DNA of 64,000 nucleotides from Onchocerca volvulus (taxonomy: Eukaryota; Nematoda; Chromadorea; Rhabditida; Onchocercidae): assembly GCA_000499405.2 (NCBI GenBank), contig HG738140.1:2189024-2253023 (forward strand). Reading direction: 5' to 3'. Of this stretch, positions 49,433 through 62,449 are shown piece after piece; positions within the stretch are counted from its first letter, which is position 1, and each line of letters opens with the position of its first letter. Position numbers and translations under genes: made by a program. The notes beneath the pieces were generated by a model. That model was not told where the DNA came from and did no database searches. It saw nothing but the letters and a program-made list of their open reading frames with translations.

Positions 49433-52400
49433 TTAATCCAATGATGGCATGACCTTTAACCTTTCGAATGCTGCTTTTTCCAGTTTCTCCCGTTGACTTG
49501 GATGTGCAATTCTTATTAATTCATATGCTCGTTGTCGCATATTTTTGCCCCACAATTGAGCTATACCATATTCAGTAACCACATAATGTACATGAGCTCG
49601 TGTTGTCACCACTCCTGCTCCCTATTCAAGATAAATTTGAAAAATGAAATTGAATATTTGGAATAATTCTTTAAAAATTATAAGATATTGTTTACTTTAT
49701 TGATATACGGTACGATCTTGCTTTGGCCTTTTTTAGTTGTGGAAGAAACTGCAATTATAGGCTTTCCGAGGCCATCATTTCCAATTGCGGCTCCTCGAAG
49801 AAAGTCTAGTTGACCGCCAAAACCAGAAAGGAAACGATTTCCAACAGAATCAGCTACCACTAAAACACTTTTAGACATATTTCAATAAAAAATAAAGGAG
49901 CGATTGTATTATTCAAGAATTTCTGAGAAGCGAAAAAATCGCTCATTTAACTGATTAAAAAGAAAATTAAGGATGTAATATAATTGGATGATAAGCTCCT
50001 CATTCATTATTCTTAATAGAAATCAAATAAGCAATTATCATACCTTGACCAGTTAAATCAATTTCAACAGCCGAATTGATAGCAATCATTTTCGGCATCA
50101 TTCGTATTGTTCTTGGATCATTTACCCAGGATGCATCACCAACAAATATACTGGAATTGTTATCTACGAAATGATAAAGCTTATCAGATCCGTAAATGAA
50201 TGAAGCAACAATCTGTAAGTAAAGAAAATTTTTTAAAAGAACCATGCAAAATATGTATACATGTTTACTTTAGATGATAGAATTTTGAATAAACACAATA
50301 ATTTTAACTAACTTTTCCAGGAAATATGGATTTTTTTAAATTTGTTATTGCATTACAATCAATAAGTTTCAATATTCCATCCGATAACATTTCGGTATGA
50401 ATCCCAAGATCTTTATGATTAATCAAAGAAGCTAATGTGGCATCCGGAATTGCGCCAATACCTGAAATAATACTTTTATTTATGATTATATAATTAATAT
50501 TGCTTTAATCTTCATTTTAACCTAATATGTTTTTGTTGAGTAAATGAAAAAGATTATCATAATCATAATTCATTCATATTCTATCTTGAATTTATTACTC
50601 ATATATGGCATTCAGAATCCAAATTTCAGAACTTTTGATGCCTAGGATACCAGCATATATTAATTAATAATAAAAGTAGAAATAATAACGACAATAATCA
50701 TAATTATTATATTAATTTATATAAATAAAAATACAAATGTTTGTTATTGCTTCCGATGCAATGTTACAAATTCTTTAACGAAATTACTTTGAAATTTTGA
50801 AATAATTCGAACAGGGCGCGTATATAAAAATTTTCGGAGATTTTAAAATTTTGAACAAATGAGCAAATTTACATTTCTATTTATATGACCTAGCTAAATC
50901 TCTTTTTTTTTTCCAAAAAAAAAAAACGAAGCAAAATTTATATTTGTCTGAAAGAGTAAAATAAAAAACTAAAAGCATAATCAAATTTTTTTTTGGCTAA
51001 CATTTCTTAAAAAAAAAAAAAAAAAAAAAAAAAGTGATATAACCAGGATTGGCTAATTATCAATAATAATTTCGGTTTTTTTTTTTTCCATCCTTCTTTC
51101 ACCCTTCTCTCAATTTCCCCATTTTCTCGTTGAATTTATTTATTTAATTTTGCTCTTGTCTTTTTATCTTCACTTCTTTTTTTTCTTTTAAATTCTTCTC
51201 CAATTTGAAAAGCATTAAAATTAACATATCTGTAAATATTCCAAGCTCGAATAATGTAATTTGCAAAATTCACATTTAAAAAAAAATAAAATCTAAATTT
51301 ATCATTCAAAAATTAACCTGTCTGTAATGTGGCACCATTGTCTACAAGATTATTTGCAATAATTTCGCCAATTTTTTGTTCTTGAAATGATCCAGTTTCT
51401 TGGATTTCTCTTTCATATAACGGATAATCCATTTCAATCATGACATCAATATGATTTTGATGAATAATCGAATCACCAAATGTACGAGGCATATTTTTAT
51501 TTGATATTGCTAAAATTTAAAAAATTTTGAAATGAAATCAGTAAGAGGTATTCGATTAGATTACAAAATGATAAGTAATTTCTAAAAGACAAACAATTTA
51601 ATCTAGGAGAAATATGCACAGAAAATGATTTTAATGATTATATAATTAGAATTTCTTTCTCTTTTTATGAATAATTTTTATTTTTCAAAAAAATTAAAAA
51701 GAAAAAAAAAAAAACTACCAATGATATGATCTGCTTGAGTGATAGCAGCACAAGTAGCATCTACACTTGTACCTAAGGTGCAATAACCAAAAGCATCTGG
51801 TGGTGATACCTGGAATGAAATTTACGAATTCTGAAACTCGATGAAAATGTTTTACATGATAGCGTTTTAATTTACCTGATCACTATAGGCAAATTATGAT
51901 ATCTTCACTTGACATAATTTTTTTCGTAAATATTTTACGAAAAATTTTTTTGCATGCGTTGATTTACGACTTCATTCTTTCCGTTGCGAAATTCTATCAG
52001 AAAATTTCCATCGCATTAGAGATTGATAAAGGCTGACAAAGGCTCTTAAAGCTATTTCCAAAAAGTATGAGACCTGTTTTTAATTGTAATAAAAATAAAT
52101 AATCAGAACAGATTACTGTTAACAGAGCAACATTGAGCTTAATTATTCCTTTTCGAAAAATCAATGGTACTTCATGTAAAAATATCGAATTAAAATCAGC
52201 TACACCTGAAAATTATGCGTTTTTTTTCTTTTTTTCATTTTTTTCTTTCCATTATTGAAAATATTTTGAAAAAAAAAAAAGTGAATTTTTTTAAACTTTG
52301 AAAATATTTCCAACGAAAAATTTTTTGAAAATTTAAAAATGCAAATAACATTAAATATAAATTTTAGTTTTTCATAAATATCATTTGCTAAAAAGTCTAA

Positions 52401-52475
52401 GCGCTAAAAAATTTACCTTCATTAACTGCATCTCTTAAATTTGCACCAGTAAATAAGGAATTTGATCGTATACGA

Positions 52476-52506
<31 letters not shown>

Positions 52507-53577
52507 GAAAAAAACTTTCACTCAAATTTATTTGCCGAATTTAATGAAAAAAAAAAATGTTTTGTACAAAAATATTTAAAAACGTATCGTTACCTTTAAA
52601 ATCAGATTGAGTCCATTTCGTTGGTCCTTCTAAATGCAAATGATGTAATGTTAATTTTTTCAAATCATTATTCACTACATAATCACATAAACCGTCCAAA
52701 AGTGGCGTTGGTGTTGCAGCCATTCCATGAACAAATATATGATCACCTGAATATTGATTGATAAAATGATTAGTGATGTTATCATCTAATGATAAGTAAA
52801 CAATTTTGTTTAATCATTAATCCAAAGTGGAAAAATTTTATTGGCAATAAAAAAAAAAAAATTCCATAAAAATGAAAAATTAATATGAACAATGAAAATA
52901 ATTGTGAATATTAGTCCCGTAGTTTTAATAAAAGAAGAATCTTATCAAAAATGTGAAATTCATTTTTATTTAATTACTTATTAATTAATCAAAATCTGCA
53001 ATAATGCATTGCAAGTTTCCTAAAACATAAAATATGATAATTTATGCAATAAAATGGAAATAGCAGAAAGATTAAAAAAATTTGTTCTACAAAATAATAT
53101 ATTCCTAAGGATTTGTTAATTAGTTTCCTTAGATTAAAATGATTTTTTGCTAGCTTTGCAATTTACTACAAATGAATTTAAAGAAAAATAAAGAAAAGAA
53201 TAAACGAAACAAAAAGGAAAAAGAAAAAACTTTTTCGTACAAAAAAAAAAAAAAAAAAAAAAAAAACTGCTGAAAAATTCCAAAAAATGGATAACAATTG
53301 AGAATTTTCATGATATGATTCATTTTGATTGATTTATAACTTTGATTAATTTTAGAATATAATTTTTAGAAAAAAAGAAAGAAAAAAAAACAATGAATCT
53401 ACCAGATTTGATAGCTCCAAAAGCATCTTTGATATCTGTAACAATTTTCGTCTTCTTTTCAGCAATTGTAGAAGCAAATTTTTGATTTTCCAGGGAACCA
53501 GGTATCAATCGTGATAAATTTGCCTTTGCATAAATAGTTCTTGATGAAATTACCGCATATCGTGATAAAAGATTCAT
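49433..53577 (-). CDS. ach-1: Acetyl-CoA hydrolase / CoA-transferase family protein, copy D
   Basis: Ten exons: 53577-53403, 52746-52594, 52476-52417, 52205-52117, 51809-51719, 51509-51318, 50461-50313, 50212-50044, 49859-49696 and 49621-49433 (stop 49435-49433), 1431 nt and 476 residues; C. elegans ACH-1 is of similar length. It is the most diverged copy: most introns no longer align with A-C, and it differs in DHIFVHGMAATPTPLLDGL, REIQETGSFQEQKIGEII and NHKDLGIHTEMLSDGILKL. The probable catalytic Glu is at about residue 277. The leader MNLLSRYAVISSRTIYAKA suggests mitochondrial import. The glycine loop FLSGFGGQLDFLRGA and the C-terminal EYGIAQLWGKNMRQRAYELI are intact. It is probably the ancestral or outgroup member of the array, transcribed towards the others. 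Confidence 0.93.
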
Positions 53578-56500
53578 TCTTTCAGGTGTAATTCAATGCT
53601 AAGAAATAATTTTTGTAAAATGAGTTAATTGAAATACAGTTGGGTTAAAATGGAGCAAACAAAAAGACGCATAATTAATTATGGGTAAGAGATCTTGCAC
53701 ATTAATTTAATCAGAATTTCAATTCAGTGCAATTTATTCCTGTTAAAACTGAAATCGAAATTAAATATAACTTTACTGGTTTCTTTCCTACGATTTTATT
53801 CCTTTTAAATTGAAATCCAAATTAAACATGATTTTACTCGTATCTTTCCTATCATAGTTTTTAGAACGCATAATAGAATAAAAGAAAGTTTTAGTTAAAA
53901 AATTGCAATTTAGAATTCGGCGACATCATTACGTCAATTTTTTATTCATCATTTCATTAACTTCAAACAATTCATATTTCAGCTTTTTCAATTATTAATT
54001 TCTATTTTTTTGGTAAAATATTCGAAAAAAAAGTTAAAAAAGAAGAAATTGTTGTAAAAATTTGAGAAAAAAGCATAAAAGACATGTTGCATAGAAATTG
54101 TTAACAATTGTCAATTGCTGATTTGGAATTTCAATATATTTATTTAATTGATTATATTATCACTAATATTCGGCATCAATGCAACATTCATTTAATTTAT
54201 TAGTTGCATTTTATCATATCAGCAATTCTTTTGTCACTTATCAATCACTTATCAGTAATTTTACTACACTGATAATTTATTGATACAAATAAACTCATCT
54301 AGACTACTCTAATCAACCTATTTGTCGCCATTTCTATCATCCTATATCAATAAATTAATACAATAAATTGCTAAACTATTGAGCAATTTAATTAATTAAG
54401 CAATTTTAATTAAGCTCAATTTGAAATTTTCCAGAATTTCTAAAAGCTATAATGAACTTAATTAATTTGAATCATTAACCGAAATCAAAAATTTTGCACC
54501 AATGAAATTTTCAAAAAAATTTTTGTGCTTTCGAACTGTAAAAATGACGTTAAATGTAATATTTTAACAAAAAAAAAAAAAAAAAATTCGCACAATTTTT
54601 TTAATGATATATAATGAAAATGAAGATCGAAAAATGATGATGAATGATAATAGGGCGACTTTAGAAGAATATATTTCTTTCATGATTTTCAAGAAAAAAA
54701 AAATTTTCTCAAATTCAAAAAGAGAAGAAATGGAAAAATCAAATTTCAAACTACTTTAATGCATCATTTTCAAAAGTTTGCAAATTATACCTTTACTTTC
54801 GCTCGCTCTCTCTTTTGTATTCTGATTGAATCAATTTTAATGAATCAATCTTATTCAAACTAGCCGTATAAATCTGATAACTTCAAATAACCAAATCCAC
54901 AAAAGAGCAGTTCAAATAGAAGCAAAAGTAAACAAAACTCAAAAAAAAAAGCCGGAATTTTTTTTTTTCTTTTTTTTGGAATATAAATATGATGAAATAA
55001 TCAAAAGTTTTTTGTATTCTAGAAATATCTTGGTACATACAAACTTTTGACCTCTAGCTCTAATAACATGATTGTAAATAGTGCTAGAATTGTCATCTAA
55101 GCACGACATTTAATCTTTGCTCTTGTCCATATTCAACAAATGAAACATTTGAAATCCTTTAATTTTGTTTTTTGATCATTGTTTGATCAATATTTAATCT
55201 TTCATTCTTATCAGAAATTCAATCAACGATCAATATCGATCTAGCGTTTAGCTCTAATTCTTTATCATATCTCCTATATTAGTTTTCAAATTCCAAATCA
55301 AAAAATTTCCAGTAAATTTTCCTATTCTTCATGAATAAAAGGCCTTAAGCTATTTGTTGCATTTTTTGATATTCGTCTAAAAATTACATTGTAACATAGT
55401 TGTGGTGATAAATTATGTGATAAAAAAAAACCTTTATCAGACAACAAAATATATCGAGAAATTTCGAATTTGTTGAAAAACTTTTTACAAATTTTATTTT
55501 TACGACAAGATATTTCATATCGTATCACACAGTAAGTGAAAATTTACAAGTAAACTTTATGAATACTATTATTTTTGAATTATTATAAATGGTTTTACTT
55601 CATTTTAATGTACCTTTTTTTTTTTTTTCGAATAATTTCAGATTTGAAAAAAAATGTTCAAAGATATTTACTTAATTTTCTAATATTTGATTTTTTGACT
55701 AAATTGTTTCAATCAATGATGGATTAAATGAAATATTTGACAAAATGCTATTATAATTCAAAAAGTCCTCTTACGAGAATAAAATTTTCTTTTTTTTTTT
55801 TCAAAGCTACACTACACTAAGCAATCAAAAGTAACGAAATAAAAAAATTAAACAAACAAATCGATGAAAGTATTTTTGGCAAGAATTATTTAAATTTTAC
55901 ATGCTGATGTTGATGCTGCAAAATGCCGCATTATTTTTGTATTTCAAAAAAAAAAAAATAATTTAAATATCACTTCTCTATTTCAATCACAATGTATCAA
56001 TACAATTTTTTGCAAAAAGTTTACAAAAACAACAATCATTTCAATTTGCTAATCGATATTTTTTTTAAGTAAACTACCAATAAATATCATTCCAAAGCTA
56101 ATTTGCTTTTTATCATATTTTTTATGCGAAAAAAGGAAAAAAAAAAAAACTGAATGATTTATTTTTCCATTGAATAATTCGTTAAGAATAATATAAATCA
56201 TTTTAAAAAATTCATTAAAAATAATATAAATCATGACCTAGTTTGACCTAATATCTAAGACTTATGACCTTTTAAGTTTTTTCTTATAATGGCAAAAATG
56301 AATGAGACAAAATTTTCTTAATGTCCAGTAATAATATAAATGATAATCTGGTGAAATGTGAAATGAAAAAGATTTAATTCTTAAATAATAATCTTCTTTA
56401 TCATGATAATAGTGATATTCTGATCATTCGTTGCAACGAAATTATATAATTTTCATTTTTTTTTTTCATTGAAGCTCTAAAATGGTTTATAATCAAATTT

Positions 56501-59500
56501 CTAAATAAATTTCTGACTTAAAAAAAATTCTCAACTGTATTTTTACGGAAATTAAGCAACAAATGACCAAATTTTTAGCAAATTTTTTTTTGATCGATTC
56601 GATTTCAAACATCTTTTGCTATTTTAGATGCTTTCGAGAACAATCTTGTTTTTAGCTTTCGAAATTTCGAAATTTCTCAAAATTTCTTAATTGTCAAAAG
56701 AAATTTTAGTTTTTTTTTTTTTTTTTTTTTTTAAACCAGTTCAACCTCTTAGCCAAACAATTACACGATACTATTTAATGGATCAAAAAATCTGTGTAGG
56801 CATGAATGCTGAAAAAAAATTATATCAATAAATTAATATCAATCAATAAATTTTAAAATTACACAACCCATAAAAAATAAGCATTAAAAAGTGAGCATAA
56901 AAATAATTTATATTTAAAAGATTCTAAATCAATTTTGAAACATTTTAGTAATTATAGAAAGCAGTTCACATAGTCTTATATATGAGTACAAAATATTGAT
57001 TTGAAAGTTTTCTTTGTAAATATTTGAAATTTTTAGAAAAAAATATTGGAAAAATGCAAATGTAAGTGCAAATGTAAATAAGAAAAATTTTATTCCAAAT
57101 AATACCACCAATATTTGAAGATTTATAAATTTAATAGTAAATTAAATTAAATTTATTTCAAAATCCCAAAAGAATTGGTTTACATCTTATCATTTCATAT
57201 AAATGTTAACATTTATATCAGTCTGAAAAAATCAATTAAAAATAACATTTAAAACTACAAAATGAAAAAAAAAAAAAAAGAAATAACACATCTGATGCGA
57301 AAAATTAATTACGCAAAAGATATTACATATAGCGATAGATCGATGTAAAGTTTCTTTTTTTTTTTTTTTTTTTTAAATTTAAAAATATTTCATCGATAAT
57401 TTATCGATTAAAATTGCCACATGTTATCAATATATGTACTTTTAAAATAGCAAAACATTCTTGAAAATTCTTGAAAATTTCCGAGAAACATGTCAATTGA
57501 AACGATGCGCATTATTTCGATCATTCAACTATGTCGACGATGATGATATTCTAATTAATTAATTAATTAATTAATTAAGTAATGCCAACACCTATAGGTA
57601 TAAATGAAATGATCAAATTTCGTAAATATGCGAAATTATAGTGTACTTTTATATTAATTTCATCTTATAATCAAATGGTGTCATATAATATATCACTAAA
57701 AAGGCAATATGATGTTATCAAAATTATCTTAAAATATCAAAAAGCTATTTTTCAATTTATTTTTTTAAATATTTGGTTGGAATTTTACGCTGATAAAAAT
57801 GTTATTGATATCACGGTTAATTCAACATTAGTAATTTTACATATAATGTTTGATAAAATTTTGTATTGAATATAAAATAAATCCCATTTTAATCGAATTT
57901 TAATCAATTCAGCTGATCCTCTTTTGATATCAAATATTGAGGAAATTCTTATCATGTAAAATCTTCGTCAACAATTTTTTAATAATAATCATGATTACGT
58001 AATATCACTTATCTTTTGTAGTTATCAATTTAGGAAAAGGTAGTAAAATTATTTCCGTAAAAAAATTAATGGAATTCGGTAAATTATGGGGAGGAGAAAG
58101 ATCATTATCAATAATTCATGATATAATCACTTTATCAAATTGAGCGGTTTATATTTTATTTCTGTAAAAAATTTCAAGATATTGTTTATTTCAGTATTTT
58201 CAGGTTTATTTCACCATTCAATGAATTTAAATCAAAAAAAAAAAAAATCAAGCAAATTAAAGGAAAAAAGAAAAACTTTTAAATCGAGAATAAACAAAAA
58301 CACATTTGAGAAAGCAAAAATCAATTTTAAGGAATAAAGTGAAAAGAATTAATGAATTGAAAATAATTTAAAAAAATAAATCAACTGTGAATTTGTTATA
58401 AATATAAAATAATTGATGAGTAATTGAATCCAATAGGAAATTATTTATTATTTATGCAAAGTTGCTTGTAAAATTTCTGTTTTATGAGAAATGATAATAA
58501 ATGATTTGAACTGAAAAAAGCAATATTGAAAAATTATTTAAACATTTTTATAATATATCTTTATCTGATTTTACAAATGATATTTGAATTGCTAATTATA
58601 AAAGATCATATCATAACTTATCGGAGTTTGAAATTTTTTTGGGGACATTTGATGACATTTAGGCTAACGTATCATTTTTTAAATTTTCAAAAAGAGGAAT
58701 GAAAAAAATAACTTAAATTAAAGGGTGTAAAAATTTTTCCTACCCATTCATGATGATTGTTTTTTTTTTTAATGTGTAAATTGGCAAAAAATTCTAAACC
58801 AGTTGATTGATTACTTGTCATTGAATGTTTAATTAATCAATGATGACAAACAGTATCAATGATGATAAACAGTATCAATCGAGTACCAATCAGGTACTTT
58901 ATTTAGTCATGAGAAGGGTAAATCATTGATCAGTTTTGTTTCAACTTTTCTAATTTGTTAACTTTCATTACTTTTGTTCGATTATGACTAGAAATTTCAA
59001 AGAAATTTTAAAATAACATGGAAGTTACAATTTTCATTTTATTTTAAAACAAACTTCTTTTTAAATTTTCTTTCAATTTTTTTCTTTTTTTTTTAACTTT
59101 TATCGTTTAAATTTGCATGTAATTATAGATTAGAATTGTGTGCATAAATAAAAATTATAAGAATGATTGATGGCTTTAGCTGTGACAATTTTTTAACGGT
59201 TGCAATTGGTGATTAGTTGATTTGCTTTTCTCGCTGGTTTCAATCGACAATCTATTCAAATTCTATATTTTAGTTTTTTTTTTCTTTTTTTCTTTTATTT
59301 TCTTCAATTTATACTATGATTATTATATTATATAATATAGAAATTCTACGAAATTATAAAAATTAATGAAAACGTTTAATATGTTATGAAAGTTTAATTT
59401 ACTTCTCGCAAGCAAAAGATCGCAAATAAGAAGAAATTCAAAATGAAATTGGCAAATAAATATATTACGCAACAATCTAATCGCAAATTCGCAAATTTTT

Positions 59501-59780
59501 CACAGAAATTGTATTTGTAATGATATAGGCCAATGCTATTATTCGATCCTACTAACTAATAATTTATTACCAATTCAAAAACAGATGCTAATAATTTTGC
59601 CGTATTATTCCATCAAGTTTTAATGGATAGAGACTTTTAGAGAGAAGAGAAATTTTTCCAAAAACAAGCTTTCTAATTTTTTTTCACTCCTTTATAATTT
59701 CATAAAAAATAATAAAAATGAATGGATATTAAATGGCGATTATTTTATTTTATTTTTTTTCCTTTGTATTAGTAATTCGT

Positions 59781-59815
<35 letters not shown>

Positions 59816-59923
59816 TATTTAATAAGATTCATTGTTTTATCAATCTTGTAGCATTTTTTTTTTTTTATTCAAGAAAATACTAAAAAAAAAAATTTTAGTT
59901 ATATCAGCATTAATTGGAAATCA
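53578..59923. other. Intergenic region between copy D and the aquaporin gene
   Basis: About 6.3 kb upstream of both divergent genes. Only a weak two-exon microprotein candidate (57582-58143) was found. Numerous A/T homopolymers, a poly-T of about 34 bases near 59782-59814, and (ATTA)n near 57555-57578. Other short frames translate homopolymers. Confidence 0.45.
57582..58143 (+). CDS. Candidate two-exon microprotein, 41 residues (weak)
   Basis: A possible first exon, ATGCCAACACCTATAG at 57582-57597 before the donor gtataa, joins in phase 1 to 58034-58143 after the acceptor atcaatttag. The product would be MPTPIGKGSKIISVKKLMEF followed by GKLWGGERSLSIIHDIITLS and N, stop TGA at 58141-58143. 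The second exon has more varied codons than nearby frames, with a Gly/Lys-rich start and no homopolymer content. A 36-codon open frame can arise by chance here, the first exon is tiny, and I know no relative. Treat it as a hypothesis. Confidence 0.2.
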
Positions 59924-62449
59924 ATGGCAGCATTAAAATTACCTAATACACCTGAAATTGTTCGAAATTTCATTCATATCAAATCTAAATTAATAAGAAA
60001 TGCATTAGCGGAATGTGTCGGTACATTTATTCTTTTGGTAAGTTTTTAGATGTTTGTATAAAATATTTTTTTACATATTTTAAGTACAATAAACGATTAA
60101 TTCGAATTAATTCAACTTCGTTCTTGGAAAAAGAAAAATTTATACATAAGCAACTTTGAATTCAATTCTTGAAAAGTCAATTTCTTCTTTACCGAATTTT
60201 TTCGATTATTTGTTGAATTCCGAAGAATTGCTGGATTGATTTTATTCCTGGATAGATAGCTGAAAATTAAAATGATTATTTGATAATTCATTGAATTTTT
60301 TAATTCTTTTTCCGGAAACTTTTGATCTAAATATAAAAAAAAAAAAAAAAAAAAAAAACAATGACTTTTGCAGTATTCTAATAGACTTTTTAATTATAAT
60401 TAGTAGCAATTGATAACAAATTTGTATTTCAAATTAATTAATTAATTAATAATCGATTCTAACAATTTTAGTTTATTGGAACAAGTATTATTGCACAATT
60501 ACATTTATCTCATGGTACCATCAATTCATGGGTACAAATAAATGTTGGATGGGGTTTTGCTATAACAATATCCGTTACATCAGTTTCTCATCTTTCCGGT
60601 AAATATTTATTTATTTTTAAAAAAAAGAAAAAAATTTATCAAACATTAATCCAGAAAAAAAGTATTTTTTTTGATGAGAAAAAAAAAAGAAGTTTTTGAT
60701 TGAGAAACTATTTAACTAGAAGAAATATGTGTTAGCAAAATAGTTCAACTGAATTTAAATCGATAGAAATATGCAGAAGCCTATAATTATATTCAAAAAT
60801 ATGATTATAAATTTACTTATTTTAGCAATTTAGAAATCAAAATTTCGAATCAATGATTATAATAAATGAATAAGTGGGAAAAAAAAATGAGTAAAATGAT
60901 ATTCATATGATAAATTCAAACATTGTGTTATTGATTATGAATAAAATGAATGAAATTTTCTAACATTTCTAAATTTTATTCCCAAATTCTACATTTTTTG
61001 ATTAACAGATAACAAATATTGAGAGAATAACAGAAGATATTGTATATTCAAATGCTTCAAATTTTAACTTCTTTTCTAATATTTCTTGCAAACGAAAAAC
61101 TTATGAGCTTTTAGGTGGACATTTGAATCCAGCAATATCAGCATTATTTCTTTCAATGGGCATGTTGGATATTGTATCATTCGTGGTTTATATCATTTTT
61201 CAACATATTGGCGCATTTCTTGGAGCTGCAGCAACTTATGCCGTTTATGTTGGTATGCTTATTTAACGCAAAAAATTTTTCGCAACAATTTCTATAAATT
61301 TCGCAATATATTCATTTGAATTTCGCAATATATTCATATGAATTTCGCAATTTCTTCACGTGAATTTCTTTTTTTTTCATAAATTCATCGTTCAGTAATA
61401 TATCAATAATAGCACGTTAAATAATATTTTTTCATTTTTTTTTTTTTTTTTTCGTCACTCTTATTAAACAAGCTTTCTTGTTTGTTTAAATGGAAGTTAT
61501 TTTTTTTATTATGATGTCATTATTTTCGTTCGCGATAAAAGAAAAAAAAAAAAAAAAAGTGAAAATTTCAGATGCAATAAATGATTTTGATGGTGGAATG
61601 AGAGCAGTAATCGGTCCAAATGGGACAGCTGGTATCTTTTCGACATATCCTCAACCGTATATGACACATTTTGGTACATACCTTGATCAGGTATTTTTTT
61701 TCACTTCAAATAAAATCATTGAAGTAAGCCAACATTCATTAATCATTCGATTTTTCAATGAAAAACTATTGAAATGATAGGAAGGAAAAAATGTAACATT
61801 TTGTTTTATCAAATTTTTTTTTTTTTTTTTATCAACTATTTAAATATCTTTCTTTTTTGTCTTTTTTTTTTTTTTTTAAAGAAAAAATTTCAAAAAAAAA
61901 AAAAAAAAAAAATTCAGATTGCTGGAACAGGTTTACTTGCATTTTGTGTACTAATGATTATTGATCCACGAAATAAAATTCCATCCGTAGCACATCCATT
62001 ATTATTCGGTATATCATTACTTGTTATTGGTTGTGGATTTGGAATGAATTGTGGCTATCCGTTAAATCCAGCAAGAGATTTAGGACCACGAATATTTACT
62101 AGTTTCATTTATGGGAAAGAAGTTTTCACGTAAGTAAAATTAATTACGTGAAAAATTTTCGAATACTTTCTAAAAAAAAAAAAGATACTATGACCATGTG
62201 AAAGATAATTAGTAATGGTTTTAAATTAAATTAAATTAAATTAAATTAATTAAATTATTTCACAAATCTATTCAAATTACATGTAACTTTAGACATCCAT
62301 GGCCTTGTTGGTGGCTGGTACCAATAATAGCACCAACACTTGGTGCATTAATTGGTGGTTGGTTTTACCTAATATTACTTGGAAGTCATGTACCAGATGA
62401 AATGTCAAAAGCAGATATGTCCGAAACAGGTGATTCAAAACGAGGATAA
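59924..62449 (+). CDS. Aquaglyceroporin (MIP family channel)
   Basis: Six exons: 59924-60037, 60472-60598, 61115-61252, 61572-61690, 61918-62129 and 62293-62449 (stop 62447-62449), 867 nt and 288 residues, the usual size. MIP channels carry water and, in the glycerol-facilitator branch, glycerol and other small solutes across membranes. Both half-helix motifs are present: GGHLNPAIS (NPA at 85-87) and GYPLNPARDLGPR (NPA at 216-218). Asp220 after the second NPAR is the mark of aquaglyceroporins rather than strict water channels, as is the long loop with NGTAGIFSTYPQP. Six membrane segments can be drawn. The C-terminus (DEMSKADMSETGDSKRG) is polar and cytoplasmic. An acceptor ttttag at 59893-59898 lies 25 bases before the ATG, consistent with trans-splicing. 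It resembles the C. elegans aqp-1/2/3 group; which member cannot be told from the sequence alone. Confidence 0.93.
61293..61372. repeat. Three-copy 22-base repeat in an aquaporin intron
   Basis: The unit gaatttcgcaatatattcat occurs near 61318 and 61340, with a diverged copy on each side. It is intronic (intron 3) with no coding role. Confidence 0.65.
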
